Made by a program: the position numbers and the translations under genes. 64,000 nucleotides of DNA. It comes from Lachnotalea sp041821265 (GTDB lineage: Bacteria; Bacillota; Clostridia; Lachnospirales; Lachnospiraceae). The DNA lies in assembly GCA_041821265.1 (NCBI GenBank), contig JBGUEQ010000010.1, positions 1-64,000 on the forward strand, read 5' to 3'. Shown in pieces: positions 51,191-60,293 of this stretch. Each line of letters starts with the position of its first letter. Positions within the stretch are counted from its first letter, which is position 1. The notes under the pieces are model-generated. The model did not search any database, was not told where the DNA came from, and saw only the letters and a list, made by a program, of their open reading frames with translations.

Positions 51191-53596
51191 TTAAACAGTA
51201 TAGAATTTTCTGTTCTTTCCAATAACATATTCGTCGGTTTTAATCCGAAAGCTATCCTGTAACCTGATGTCATTGGAGGAGCTACCAATCATCACATCAA
51301 AATCACCAGCTTCGATTTTCCATCTCATATCTTGATCAAGAAACGCCATCTGGCTTGGTGATAACTGGAAGTTAACTGTTTGTTTTTCTCCTGGCTGCAA
51401 ATCAACACGTTTGAAACCTGCAAGTTCCATAACCGGTCTCGTCATACTGGCATAACGATCCTTTACATAAAGCTGTACAACCTCTGTACCTTGCATTTCC
51501 CCAGTATTTTCAATATCTACGCTAATTGTTATCATATCATTTGGTTCAACCTGAGTACCACTTAGTCTCAGATTGGTATACCCAAAACTTGTATAGGAAA
51601 GCCCATGACCAAAGTAATACCTTGGTGAATGTGACATATCTACATAGTTGGAAAAACCAATGCTTTCTGCCTGATGATAACTGGATCCGTTTGGATGATT
51701 ATAATAAATTGGAATCTGCCCAGAACAACGGGCTACCGTCAATGGTAGCTTGCCACTCGGATTACAATTACCAAGAAGTATATCTGTAATGGCTTCTGCT
51801 CCTTTTTCAGCTGGATTCCATGCTTCCAGAATGGAATTCACATTTTTATCTGCTGCATCGCTGGAAATGGGGCGCCCATTAAAATGTACCGCCACTATAG
51901 GCTTCTGTAATCCTGATAATTTTTCCAGAAAGCTTTCCTGACAGATTGGCAAATTAATATCCGTTCCATCAATTCCTTCTCCCATAGAAGCAATTGAACT
52001 GGTACCATGCTTACCACCTAATGTCATTATTACCAGATCAGCCTCTCTTGCAGCGTCCAATGCTTCCATGTGGCCGGACACATCATCACCTGCAATTGGA
52101 TAACCATAAGAATAAGTAATCTCCGTCTCCGGTAGACTAATTTTTAACTGCTCTAGTAAACTATTAATTCCAGGCTTTTGTTTTTGTAACAATTTATCAA
52201 AAGAAGGATCGTCATCGACTTGTATTGGTGTACCTGGGATTGTCTTCATAATACTTATATTTTCATCTTTCTTCGTTTCCAAACCTGCCATAGTTGAAAT
52301 ACTAGCTAATAATCCTTCTGCCATACTGAAATGTGTATAACCTCCAAAGAAAATCCTCGTATTATCAGCATGACATCCAATTACAGCAATCTTTTTGACA
52401 TTCTTCTTAACCGGTAAAACTCCATCATTTTTCAAAAGTACTATGGATTCCTTCGCAGAACGAAGAGTAATCTCTTCATCCTTTTCTTTGTAAAATACTT
52501 CTTCAAGTTCATTACCGCAAAGTGCAAATGGATGTTCAAACAATCCCATTCTGAACTTCGCAGTCAGTATTCTTTTCACCGCTTGATCGAGAATTGCAAC
52601 GTCTGCTTTCCCTGACTTAAACCATTCTGCCAGTTCATCATTAAAGCATCTTTTGAAGTGAAGTTCCATATCCATACCGGCCATTAAAGCAAGTAAACCT
52701 GCTTCTGTTTCACTTTCACATACTTTTTGAACATTATGGATATTCATGATGGCACAATAATCAGATACAACAAGGCCATCAAAGCCCATCTCATCTCGTA
52801 ATAATCCGGTTAGAATTTCCTTTGACGCAGATACAGGCTTTCCATCAATAGAAGCATAACATGGCATGATACCCTTTAATCCAGCTTCTGTTACAGCAGC
52901 TTGAAAAGGTTTTCCATACACTTCTTGCAAAAGTCTGGCTGGGATATCACAATGCGCTCCATGAATACCACTTTCGGCATCATGAAAACCTAAAAAGTGC
53001 TTCGCTACACATTCTGACTGAAGAGTTCCTGTATTTTCTTCTTGAACTCCTTTTGTAAAGGCAACGCCCATAGCAGAAGCTAAGGAAGGGTCTTCCCCAT
53101 AAGTCTCTCCCTGTCTACCAAAGCGTGAATCTCTGGAAATATCAAGTACCGGTGCAAAGACTTGGGAGACACCAACCGCACGCTCCTGCCTTCCAACAAT
53201 CTTACCAATCTCCTTCTCCAACTGTGGATCCCAACTAGATCCACGTCCAATACCAGAGGGAAAACTTGTAGCTCCTTGCACATATGCCCCACAAAGACCT
53301 TCCATATGACAAATAGTAGGAATATGATGCTCACTTAACGCCATAGCCTTTTCTTGTATCTCACGTTGGAACTTTGAAGCCTCTTCCAGAGTATCCAGTG
53401 CTCTCATTTCTAGACAGCTGACCTGTCCAACACCATGTGGATAATTATTATCTAACTCCTCATGTTCCGATAACTTTCTAGGAAAGTAACAGACAAGCTG
53501 CCCCATTTTCTCTTCTATGCACATCACTTGTAACAAAGCTTTCGCCCTAGTTTCTGGAGATAATGATGTATCTAAATAATTATGTTTTTTATTCAT
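51191..53596 (-). CDS. GH3 beta-glycosidase (beta-glucosidase/xylosidase)
   Basis: An 801-residue family 3 glycoside hydrolase. The N-terminal barrel has the nucleophile Asp in GLVVSDYCA and the substrate-binding KHFLGF; the alpha/beta sandwich follows (IVLLKNDGVLPVKK) and a fibronectin-III-like C-terminal domain. ATG 53596 has GAGGA 9 nt upstream; ATG 53611 overlaps that site. No signal peptide, so it works in the cytoplasm. A second GH3, at 56719-58093, is a pseudogene. Confidence 0.92.
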   Translation of the reverse strand: MNKKHNYLDTSLSPETRAKALLQVMCIEEKMGQLVCYFPRKLSEHEELDNNYPHGVGQVSCLEMRALDTLEEASKFQREIQEKAMALSEHHIPTICHMEGLCGAYVQGATSFPSGIGRGSSWDPQLEKEIGKIVGRQERAVGVSQVFAPVLDISRDSRFGRQGETYGEDPSLASAMGVAFTKGVQEENTGTLQSECVAKHFLGFHDAESGIHGAHCDIPARLLQEVYGKPFQAAVTEAGLKGIMPCYASIDGKPVSASKEILTGLLRDEMGFDGLVVSDYCAIMNIHNVQKVCESETEAGLLALMAGMDMELHFKRCFNDELAEWFKSGKADVAILDQAVKRILTAKFRMGLFEHPFALCGNELEEVFYKEKDEEITLRSAKESIVLLKNDGVLPVKKNVKKIAVIGCHADNTRIFFGGYTHFSMAEGLLASISTMAGLETKKDENISIMKTIPGTPIQVDDDPSFDKLLQKQKPGINSLLEQLKISLPETEITYSYGYPIAGDDVSGHMEALDAAREADLVIMTLGGKHGTSSIASMGEGIDGTDINLPICQESFLEKLSGLQKPIVAVHFNGRPISSDAADKNVNSILEAWNPAEKGAEAITDILLGNCNPSGKLPLTVARCSGQIPIYYNHPNGSSYHQAESIGFSNYVDMSHSPRYYFGHGLSYTSFGYTNLRLSGTQVEPNDMITISVDIENTGEMQGTEVVQLYVKDRYASMTRPVMELAGFKRVDLQPGEKQTVNFQLSPSQMAFLDQDMRWKIEAGDFDVMIGSSSNDIRLQDSFRIKTDEYVIGKNRKFYTV

Positions 53597-53613
53597 TTTA
53601 TTTTTCCTCATTT

Positions 53614-53740
53614 CTATATTACGTTTTCCACTATCTGAAGATCTGCTAGCTTTTCATACATCCATTCACCGATCGAGCCATAGGCATAAATGATTAAAGG
53701 ATTCTCATTTAACCAGGAGGACTGGAATGTATGGGCTGTG
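53614..53740 (-). pseudogene. GH78 rhamnosidase C-terminal stub
   Basis: A frame reading ...YAYGSIGEWMYEKLADLQ... matches the NHYSYGSIVEWMFRH block of GH78 enzymes (compare the intact gene at 48297-51080) and ends in TAG at 53616-53614. No start or catalytic block is present. It fills the gap between the GH3 and GH43 genes, marking a deleted third rhamnosidase. Confidence 0.65.
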
Positions 53741-53741
53741 G

Positions 53742-54785
53742 CTATTCATAATCTTCTACTCTCCATTCATCCTTCCAATCAAGGTAAGTCATCACACCAT
53801 CAAAACGAAATGGCAGCCATACATAGTCGGCGATCGAGGTATTGCGTGTGGCATCATGTCCAAACTTATCATCCCATTCCACCTTTTTCTCAGGATTGAA
53901 CATTCGTTCAAACAATTTCTTATATTCCTTATAATTATAATCCATGTGATCTGGTACCCAACGATCAGCGCAGGCGATATAGAGATCCTTCTTACCCTCC
54001 ACCTTGAATACGGAAGCAATCTGAGAATGATATGAGGTATTACTCACATCCTCGGGATGAGGATTGCCAAGCACCTGGAACGGTCCATGCCACGTATCAG
54101 CAATTGCCACCTCAGATGGATTAGGTAGATATCCCGTAGTTCCGGAGGTAACAAGATAATGCTTCCCTTTTCGATATAAATGAGCGGTTGCTTCTCTAAC
54201 ATAAGGGGGTGAAATATGCGGAAAATGTGTGCTGTAGTAACCTATAACATCGGTATAATCAGCAGTCAAGTCCGCACAGATTGTCTCACTGTGCACTCGC
54301 TCGAAGTAATAATATGCCTTACCATCCGGCGCCACCACAAGATCAAAATCTCCAGCACTCATATTTAATGGCTTCAACCCTTCCCTAACCTTAGTATAAG
54401 GTCCTAAGATATGGTCAGCGGTCATCACCGTCTCTGTCTGGCTGCCATCCTTATTCATAATCTTTAACCAGCAGACATACTTCTTCGTATCTTTATTATA
54501 TATGATATGGGGTCGATCCATATAGGAAGTCGGATGTAGTGAAGAATCTGGATTATCCGTATCTGGTGGTATAATCAGTCCGCAATCCTCCCAATTATAT
54601 AGATCAGTGGATGAGTAGCTTCTCACACCCCAGTGCCAGATCCCATTATCCCCTGTTGTCTTTTCCTTATTCTCACCATACCAATAATACACTCCATCAA
54701 TATACATAACGGAACCACCGTGAGCTTGTATACGCTCACCCTTTGTGTCAAGCCAGACTTGACCAGGTCTTATTGCATTGTACAA
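53742..54785 (-). CDS. GH43-like glycoside hydrolase
   Basis: A 347-residue protein with a five-bladed propeller fold of the GH43 clan: HGGSVMYIDGVYYWYGENKE (first blade), SSTDLYNWED, DRPHIIYNKDTKKYVCWLK and VREATAHLYRKGKHYLVTSG. It is short and lacks an accessory module. The start is TTG 54785, with AAAGGAGG 7 nt upstream. Probably acts on arabinose-, xylose- or galactose-containing pectic oligosaccharides in the cytoplasm; the exact family branch is uncertain. Confidence 0.83.
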   Translation of the reverse strand: MYNAIRPGQVWLDTKGERIQAHGGSVMYIDGVYYWYGENKEKTTGDNGIWHWGVRSYSSTDLYNWEDCGLIIPPDTDNPDSSLHPTSYMDRPHIIYNKDTKKYVCWLKIMNKDGSQTETVMTADHILGPYTKVREGLKPLNMSAGDFDLVVAPDGKAYYYFERVHSETICADLTADYTDVIGYYSTHFPHISPPYVREATAHLYRKGKHYLVTSGTTGYLPNPSEVAIADTWHGPFQVLGNPHPEDVSNTSYHSQIASVFKVEGKKDLYIACADRWVPDHMDYNYKEYKKLFERMFNPEKKVEWDDKFGHDATRNTSIADYVWLPFRFDGVMTYLDWKDEWRVEDYE

Positions 54786-54829
54786 TGTTGTACCTCCTTT
54801 ATGGGTTGTTTAAAACTCCATAATAACAT

Positions 54830-54955
54830 CTATATACTACTTATTTCATGACTAAAGCTATCCCCGTAAAGAAACGCACCAACCGCCTCATTCTTAGCAT
54901 CCGTATCGATGATTACTCTTACTTGTTTCTCTTGTGGTATCGTTATGCCATTATT
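54830..54955 (-). pseudogene. DUF1593/nucleoside-hydrolase-like N-terminal stub
   Basis: A short frame reads ITIPQEKQVRVIIDTDAKNE, the N-terminal Asp-rich loop of nucleoside-hydrolase-like DUF1593 proteins, but the expected second acidic pair (ADDQFAI) is replaced by AVGAFLYGDSFSHE and a stop. It has no start codon and overlaps the end of the upstream hydrolase relic. It looks like a deletion junction. Confidence 0.55.
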
Positions 54956-55619
54956 TGCAAAAAGACACGATGTACTGAACATAATCGTTCGATTTTTCCG
55001 ATACACACATAGGGGTACAATCTTTCATTGGTAACATGACTGCATTTGGTATTTGTTCCGCCATATACTCTGCCGTTGCCGGATAATAGATAACCCCCGG
55101 GTCAGCATATACAATTCCGGCAGGTACATCTATCTTCGTTAAATCAATTCTAAAATCAGCCTCAGACATTGTTTTCCAGTAATCATATCTTATCTTCTTC
55201 TGTTCTTCTGTTATAGCGTTTAAAGCATGTAAATTTTCTGAGACATTCATTTGCCCACCTAACCTATCTTGAATTATCTCTAGAAGGTCTGTCATATCCA
55301 TTTTAAAATCCCTAAAATCTTCTGTTCTATTCTTAGTTATTAGCTGACAACTAAAGAATATGTTGAATTTTTCATAATCCTTCACAATGTTAAAAAGATC
55401 TTCCTCTAAATTATTCTGTTTATACCAGCCTTGATAAAGACCTAATTTCCACTCATCGTCGTTAACAATTTTAGGAGTCATATCTCCAATAATAACTTTT
55501 TCCACTCTTGCAGTTTCGAATTGCCTTAAATAAGAGAACAAAACCATACTCCCCATTGAGAATCCATTTATTATAGCCTTGTCAATATTCAGATAACTTA
55601 ATAATTCCTCTGCATCTCT
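54951..55619 (-). pseudogene. Alpha/beta hydrolase lacking its N-terminus
   Basis: The frame opens after a stop at the 3' end of the neighbouring esterase gene and reads SRDAEELLSYLNIDKAIING FSMGSMVLF (split for length), then about 195 more residues. GFSMGS is the nucleophile elbow; the oxyanion-loop strand and first ~70 residues are absent, and no start codon precedes the elbow. ATG 55556 would begin after the catalytic Ser. It is therefore an inactive remnant, cut cleanly at the esterase stop codon. Confidence 0.75.
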
Positions 55620-56475
55620 AGACTTTTTTGTTAACTACTTTTTTTATAAACTGGTTAATAAGATTTTTTACTTCCGGTTGGTAAAATTGATCTTCTCCAT
55701 GCCCAGCACCTTTTACTATATAAAATGAAGCATCAACATTATTTTTCTGCAATTCTTCATAGAGTATTTCACTCTGCTGTAATGGAACGACCGGATCTTC
55801 ATCTCCGTGAAGGATAAGAAATGGTGGAACGTCGTGGTTAATATAATTAACAGCACTCGCTTTCTTTGCTATGTCTTGACTATAATTTACTCCTAGGAAA
55901 GCTTCCAAGATCCAGTAAGGTAAAGCCCCATACCGATCAAGACTTATTATCGATAAATCAGTCAATCCATAAAAGTCTATTACTCCGGCCACAGAACTAC
56001 TTATGGATAAATTATCTCCCTGTTCAAATTCTTCCACATTCTCTGTCACACCAACTAGGCTTGCCAACGTTCCACCGGCCGATTCTCCCATGACAAAAAT
56101 ATGATCTGGGTCAATGCAAAACTGCTCTGCATGAGCCTTCAGAAATCTTACTGCAGACTTTGCATCTACCAGCGCTGCCGGAAAATTTGCCTTGTTCGAT
56201 GTTCTATATTCAATACTTGCTATAGTATAACCCTCCCTCGCAAAATCCATCATTTCCGGTAGCCATACATCTTCGTTTACTACGCAAAATGAACCCCCGC
56301 AAAGCCAAAGGATTGCCGGTTGCTTAGCATGGCCTTCACGATGTTTTGGAAAGATCAGGTTCATCTTAAGATTACGAAAAGTGCTTTCATACCAATCCGA
56401 AACACAGCTGTAGGATATTCCACTTGCCATAGAAAGTACTTCCTGGACAGGTTTTATAGTTAATTCTTTTTTCAT
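55618..56475 (-). CDS. Alpha/beta hydrolase (esterase/lipase-type)
   Basis: A 285-residue serine hydrolase of the hormone-sensitive-lipase-like group. The oxyanion motif is LWLCGGSFC, the nucleophile Ser is in GESAGG, and the C-terminal DEDPVVPL and KGAGHGE supply Asp and His. ATG 56475 has AAGGAGG 7 nt upstream; a start at 56529 would add 18 residues without support. Its stop codon overlaps the beginning of a truncated second hydrolase. The locus suggests deacylation of plant glycans. Confidence 0.85.
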   Translation of the reverse strand: MKKELTIKPVQEVLSMASGISYSCVSDWYESTFRNLKMNLIFPKHREGHAKQPAILWLCGGSFCVVNEDVWLPEMMDFAREGYTIASIEYRTSNKANFPAALVDAKSAVRFLKAHAEQFCIDPDHIFVMGESAGGTLASLVGVTENVEEFEQGDNLSISSSVAGVIDFYGLTDLSIISLDRYGALPYWILEAFLGVNYSQDIAKKASAVNYINHDVPPFLILHGDEDPVVPLQQSEILYEELQKNNVDASFYIVKGAGHGEDQFYQPEVKNLINQFIKKVVNKKV

Positions 56476-56718
56476 TGATAATTCCTCCTTAGATACATCT
56501 AAATTAAATCTATTACGTATTAAATCCACATTAAAAATAAACCAGTGACCATCTAAAACAAACTTACCATTAGGCCAATTTCTTCATCCTATAAAACTTT
56601 CATCATTCCTACCCTATCAATACAATTTTAATACATATTATAATTGATAAATAGAAGTTTAGCGATCTCTTTTTCAAACAATTTTCTATTGATTACAAAT
56701 CATTTTCATTAGAGTATT

Positions 56719-58093
56719 TTAGGAATTCAACTCTTCTAACATCTGATCTAATTGATCATGGGAGATACGTCCGAAGGTAACTAATCCACATAATGGCATT
56801 TCCAACATCTATGAAAACCATAGAGATTTCCGATGTACCTTCCACTACCAGCTCCGCGGCTAAGCGAATATCACGGCTGGAAGCCCCAATTTCTACCACA
56901 TAACTTCCACTTTCCACAAACCAATCATAAAGTTTTGGCTCATAATATGCAAAAGATCGTTTATTTAATACGAAGGTTACCGTTTTTTCTTCACCTGGTG
57001 CAAGTGCTAATTTTACAAAGTCTTTTAATTCACGTATTGGTCGACCAACTGTGCTTTTAATATCTCTGACATAGAGCTGAATAATTTCCTTACCCGCTAT
57101 ATCTCCCTTATTTTTCACATCACAGCTTACCAAACGTGTATCTATGTCGAGCATCTTTGTTTTATCCAATTTTATATTACTATATTCAAAGCTTGTATAA
57201 GAAAGCCCATGGCCAAATGGGAAGAGAACCTCCATCTCTTTTTATCATAATAACGATAACCAACGTAAATTCCTTCCCTGTATTCCACTACACCATTTTC
57301 ATCTGGGAAGTTCAGATAGGATGGATTATCTGAAAGTTTAATTGGAAATGACTCTGCCAGTTTACCGCATGGATTCGCATCGCCATACAAGAGTGCTACA
57401 GCAACTGCACCAACTCCATCACCACCCAGATACATATTCAAAATCGCTGATACCTAGGTGTTTCGGCAAACTTTCCGACAAATGCAACCTTTGCTTTCTT
57501 TGCAATCAGTAGTAGTTTATGCTCATTTTTTAACAATACTTCACATTCTTTTGCAAAATTAGGTGTTCGCATGTGATCCTTTAGGATATCATAATGAAAA
57601 TCTTGCTTATGATTATTTTGATAATTACTGATAAAAGTTAGTATATTTCAAACCGCATTATTTAAGATAGCTTCATCCAAAGTTCCATTCTTAACCGCTT
57701 CAACTATTTTGTGATCCCGTACTCCGGCTCCACCTGGCATTTCCAGATCCAGACCTACTAGCAAGCTCTTTACACGATCCTTTACCGCACCCCAATCTGT
57801 TACAACAAACCCTTCGTATCCCCATTTATCTCTTAGAATATCCGTCAAAAATAATTTATTTTCCGATAAAAATGTACCATTGATTTGATTATAGGAACAC
57901 ATGATACCCTGTGTTTTTCCTTCTTCCACCACTGCTTCAAATGCTGGTAGATAAATTTCATGTAGATTTCTTTCATCCAACTGAGAAGAACCACTCATAC
58001 GACGGGTTTCCTGATTATTTGCCGTAAAATGTTTCACACATGCTACGATGCCTTTTCCTTGCAAGCCCTTAACATATGCTGTAGTTGCTTACA
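56719..58093 (-). pseudogene. GH3 beta-glycosidase pseudogene
   Basis: Pieces of one GH3 gene lie in order but in different frames: ...AYVKGLQGKGIVACVKHFTA to LTDILRDKWGYEGFVVTDWG (nucleophile Asp present) up to a TGA near 57648; a short LLKNEHKLLLIAKKAKVAFV piece; GDGVGAVAVALLYGDANPCG to 57240; then FPFGHGLSYTSFEYSN and the fibronectin-like domain; and a last shifted VTFGRISHDQLDQMLEELNS ending in TAA at 56721-56719. The first ~150 residues are missing. At least four lesions make it non-functional. Confidence 0.85.
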
Positions 58094-58159
58094 TATTCTA
58101 CTTCAAGGAAGGGGTAGTCAAAATAACACGCCCTTCCGCCTAACGTATCCTATGTATTT

Positions 58160-60226
58160 TTATTCGACAATCACTCTTACTCTCGCCAGATTTAGCACCT
58201 GTGTGGTTGGGTTGTTTAAACTTCCCTGACGGTTTGACATAACACGAACCGATGTAAAAAAGGTTCCAGGTTGGCTATATGCATACTTGATTTGAGAAGT
58301 AGCTCCATAAGCAGCTCCATTATAGGTTTCTGTAATGCTGCCTGATACCGGAAATGCATTTTCACAAGGAATCTCCGCGTGATCCTCAAAGGAATAATCT
58401 ACCGCGGTTACCTTACCTGCTCCTTCCGGAACTTCTGCATTAACGGTAAAGGTTATCTCTTCTCCTAATTTTACATGGGCACATTCTCTTGCGTTTGCTA
58501 ATAATGTTACCTTCGGTTGAATCCCTTTTCTACTAACGATATCTTCTTCAGGGTAAATCTGCCCTTCCTTCAACTCATAAGCCGTAGAATGCAATGGCTG
58601 GATTCCACGCTCTACCCAATCACTCAAATCCAACAGAACCTGATATAATACACCTAGGTAGTTTACAATGTGATTATTCTGTAAAATTGAGATATCACCA
58701 TGGAGACAATGCTCCATATAATAAATACGAAAATCATCCTCATTTCCTTTGGTTTCTATGACTTTCTTACGGTACCAGTCACCGCACCAAGGACAAGTAG
58801 ATTCATCCATTAAAGACTGCGTTAAAATAACCTTGCCCTGAATATTTCCGTCCTGCACCGTTCCGGTTCCTGTAAAACCATAGCCCATTATATTGGCACG
58901 TTGTGGTAGTGACGGGGTTCCATCCGAATTACGGAACTGATCCCAGGCATGGAAGGATAAATCCGACGGTACCTGATGACGATAGTAGGACTGGATGGCA
59001 ATATAATCGGAATTATCTAAATGAATCTTATCGCCTGGCTGTATAGAAGCAATCACACTATTTAAGTCATCCATACCAAAGCACATTCCAATAGTCAACC
59101 GGTTTCCTTCGATTTTATCTAATAACAGTGTCTTTCCAACTGTCTCACCTGAAGAGAAGGTAATATTTACACCCTTTAAATATAAGTCATCCCCATGTGG
59201 TACCTCTTCTAACTCAATCCATGCACCGGCACCATCCGCTAATTGCTTCTGCCAAGCATCATCGACACCATTACGCCCATCAATAGCACTTTCTTCCTTC
59301 TTCTGTCCTGGTACATGAACACTCTTAACTACACCATCAAATTGCAGACGATCGCGACGCGCATTGCTGTTCAGATCTGCACCCATGTAGCCCGGCACTT
59401 CCCAGAACTCCGTAAAATAGGTAGGATCAGACATTTTAACACCGGGTGTTAAGACCGGAAGAGAACCATCATCTATCTTGCCTGAAGCCTCAATAAACCA
59501 TGCCTTTGGAGGGAATCCCATCTGAGTAATTTCCTTTAACATAACTGCTTCATCATTTGTCAGCCCTTCGTACATATTACCACTTCCACCTGGTTCTAAT
59601 GCATCTACGATCTTACCAAATACATGGCGTAGGCAGCGCTGACCCTGTGCATGTAAGGTGATTGTATTTGGTAAAGATACCGGTGAACCGATTACGAAGG
59701 GTGCAGCACCATCCCAAGCATTGGTATTCTCAATACATGCCAAGGACTTATATCCGCCACCACTTCCGCCATAGACATAACCATATGGACGACCAGCCTG
59801 ATACATTTCTTCTGCTACATCACGAGAAATCTCTGCTGCAGCTGCGCTTGCCTTCCAAACCAGGGTATTATCACTTTTTGGGCCGAACATCGCTGTAGAT
59901 CCCATGTTACTTTCCACATAATAAGCACCATGCATTAATGCAAAACCAATTCTGTCATCCACACCTGTACGCTCTAAGGATGCCACTTCCTCATCCGGTC
60001 CCGGGAAAGGTGATAAATAATGGAAGAACCGTCCGGTATACTTCTCCTTCTCAGGCATACAGAACACGAATTTCAACCCTTTCTTCTCAACGCCTCCATG
60101 GACGTAACGGAATTTCGCCTTGCTGCCATCTGGAAGCACACGATCCCTCCATTCATCCATATCAATGTAGGAATTCTGAAACTCAGGATCCTTTTTCACC
60201 TCATATATTTCTTTTACTACTGCCAT
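58160..60226 (-). CDS. Uncharacterised alpha/beta hydrolase with C-terminal PKD-like domain
   Basis: A 688-residue protein I cannot assign to a named enzyme. A nucleophile elbow GGSGGG puts Ser at S155; an acid is likely D474 (SLMDESTCPWCGDWYRKKV) and the base H506 or H509 (YYMEHCLHGD), spacing like tannase/prolyl-oligopeptidase-type hydrolases. A ~220-residue insert (about 265-410) separates elbow and acid. The last ~110 residues look like a PKD/Ig-type fold. There is no signal peptide. AAGGAGG precedes the ATG. It lies between GH2 and GH3 genes, so an esterase or lyase-like role on plant glycan fragments is plausible but unproven. Confidence 0.7.
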   Translation of the reverse strand: MAVVKEIYEVKKDPEFQNSYIDMDEWRDRVLPDGSKAKFRYVHGGVEKKGLKFVFCMPEKEKYTGRFFHYLSPFPGPDEEVASLERTGVDDRIGFALMHGAYYVESNMGSTAMFGPKSDNTLVWKASAAAAEISRDVAEEMYQAGRPYGYVYGGSGGGYKSLACIENTNAWDGAAPFVIGSPVSLPNTITLHAQGQRCLRHVFGKIVDALEPGGSGNMYEGLTNDEAVMLKEITQMGFPPKAWFIEASGKIDDGSLPVLTPGVKMSDPTYFTEFWEVPGYMGADLNSNARRDRLQFDGVVKSVHVPGQKKEESAIDGRNGVDDAWQKQLADGAGAWIELEEVPHGDDLYLKGVNITFSSGETVGKTLLLDKIEGNRLTIGMCFGMDDLNSVIASIQPGDKIHLDNSDYIAIQSYYRHQVPSDLSFHAWDQFRNSDGTPSLPQRANIMGYGFTGTGTVQDGNIQGKVILTQSLMDESTCPWCGDWYRKKVIETKGNEDDFRIYYMEHCLHGDISILQNNHIVNYLGVLYQVLLDLSDWVERGIQPLHSTAYELKEGQIYPEEDIVSRKGIQPKVTLLANARECAHVKLGEEITFTVNAEVPEGAGKVTAVDYSFEDHAEIPCENAFPVSGSITETYNGAAYGATSQIKYAYSQPGTFFTSVRVMSNRQGSLNNPTTQVLNLARVRVIVE

Positions 60227-60293
60227 TTTGTAGCCTCCTTTTTATCATTATCAAATATCAGTATTTATCTTTATAAATATGATTTCACATTAC

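Noticed and set aside
53080..53334. 84-codon minus-strand frame inside the GH3 gene
   Set aside because: Internal alternate frame of an intact GH3 gene.
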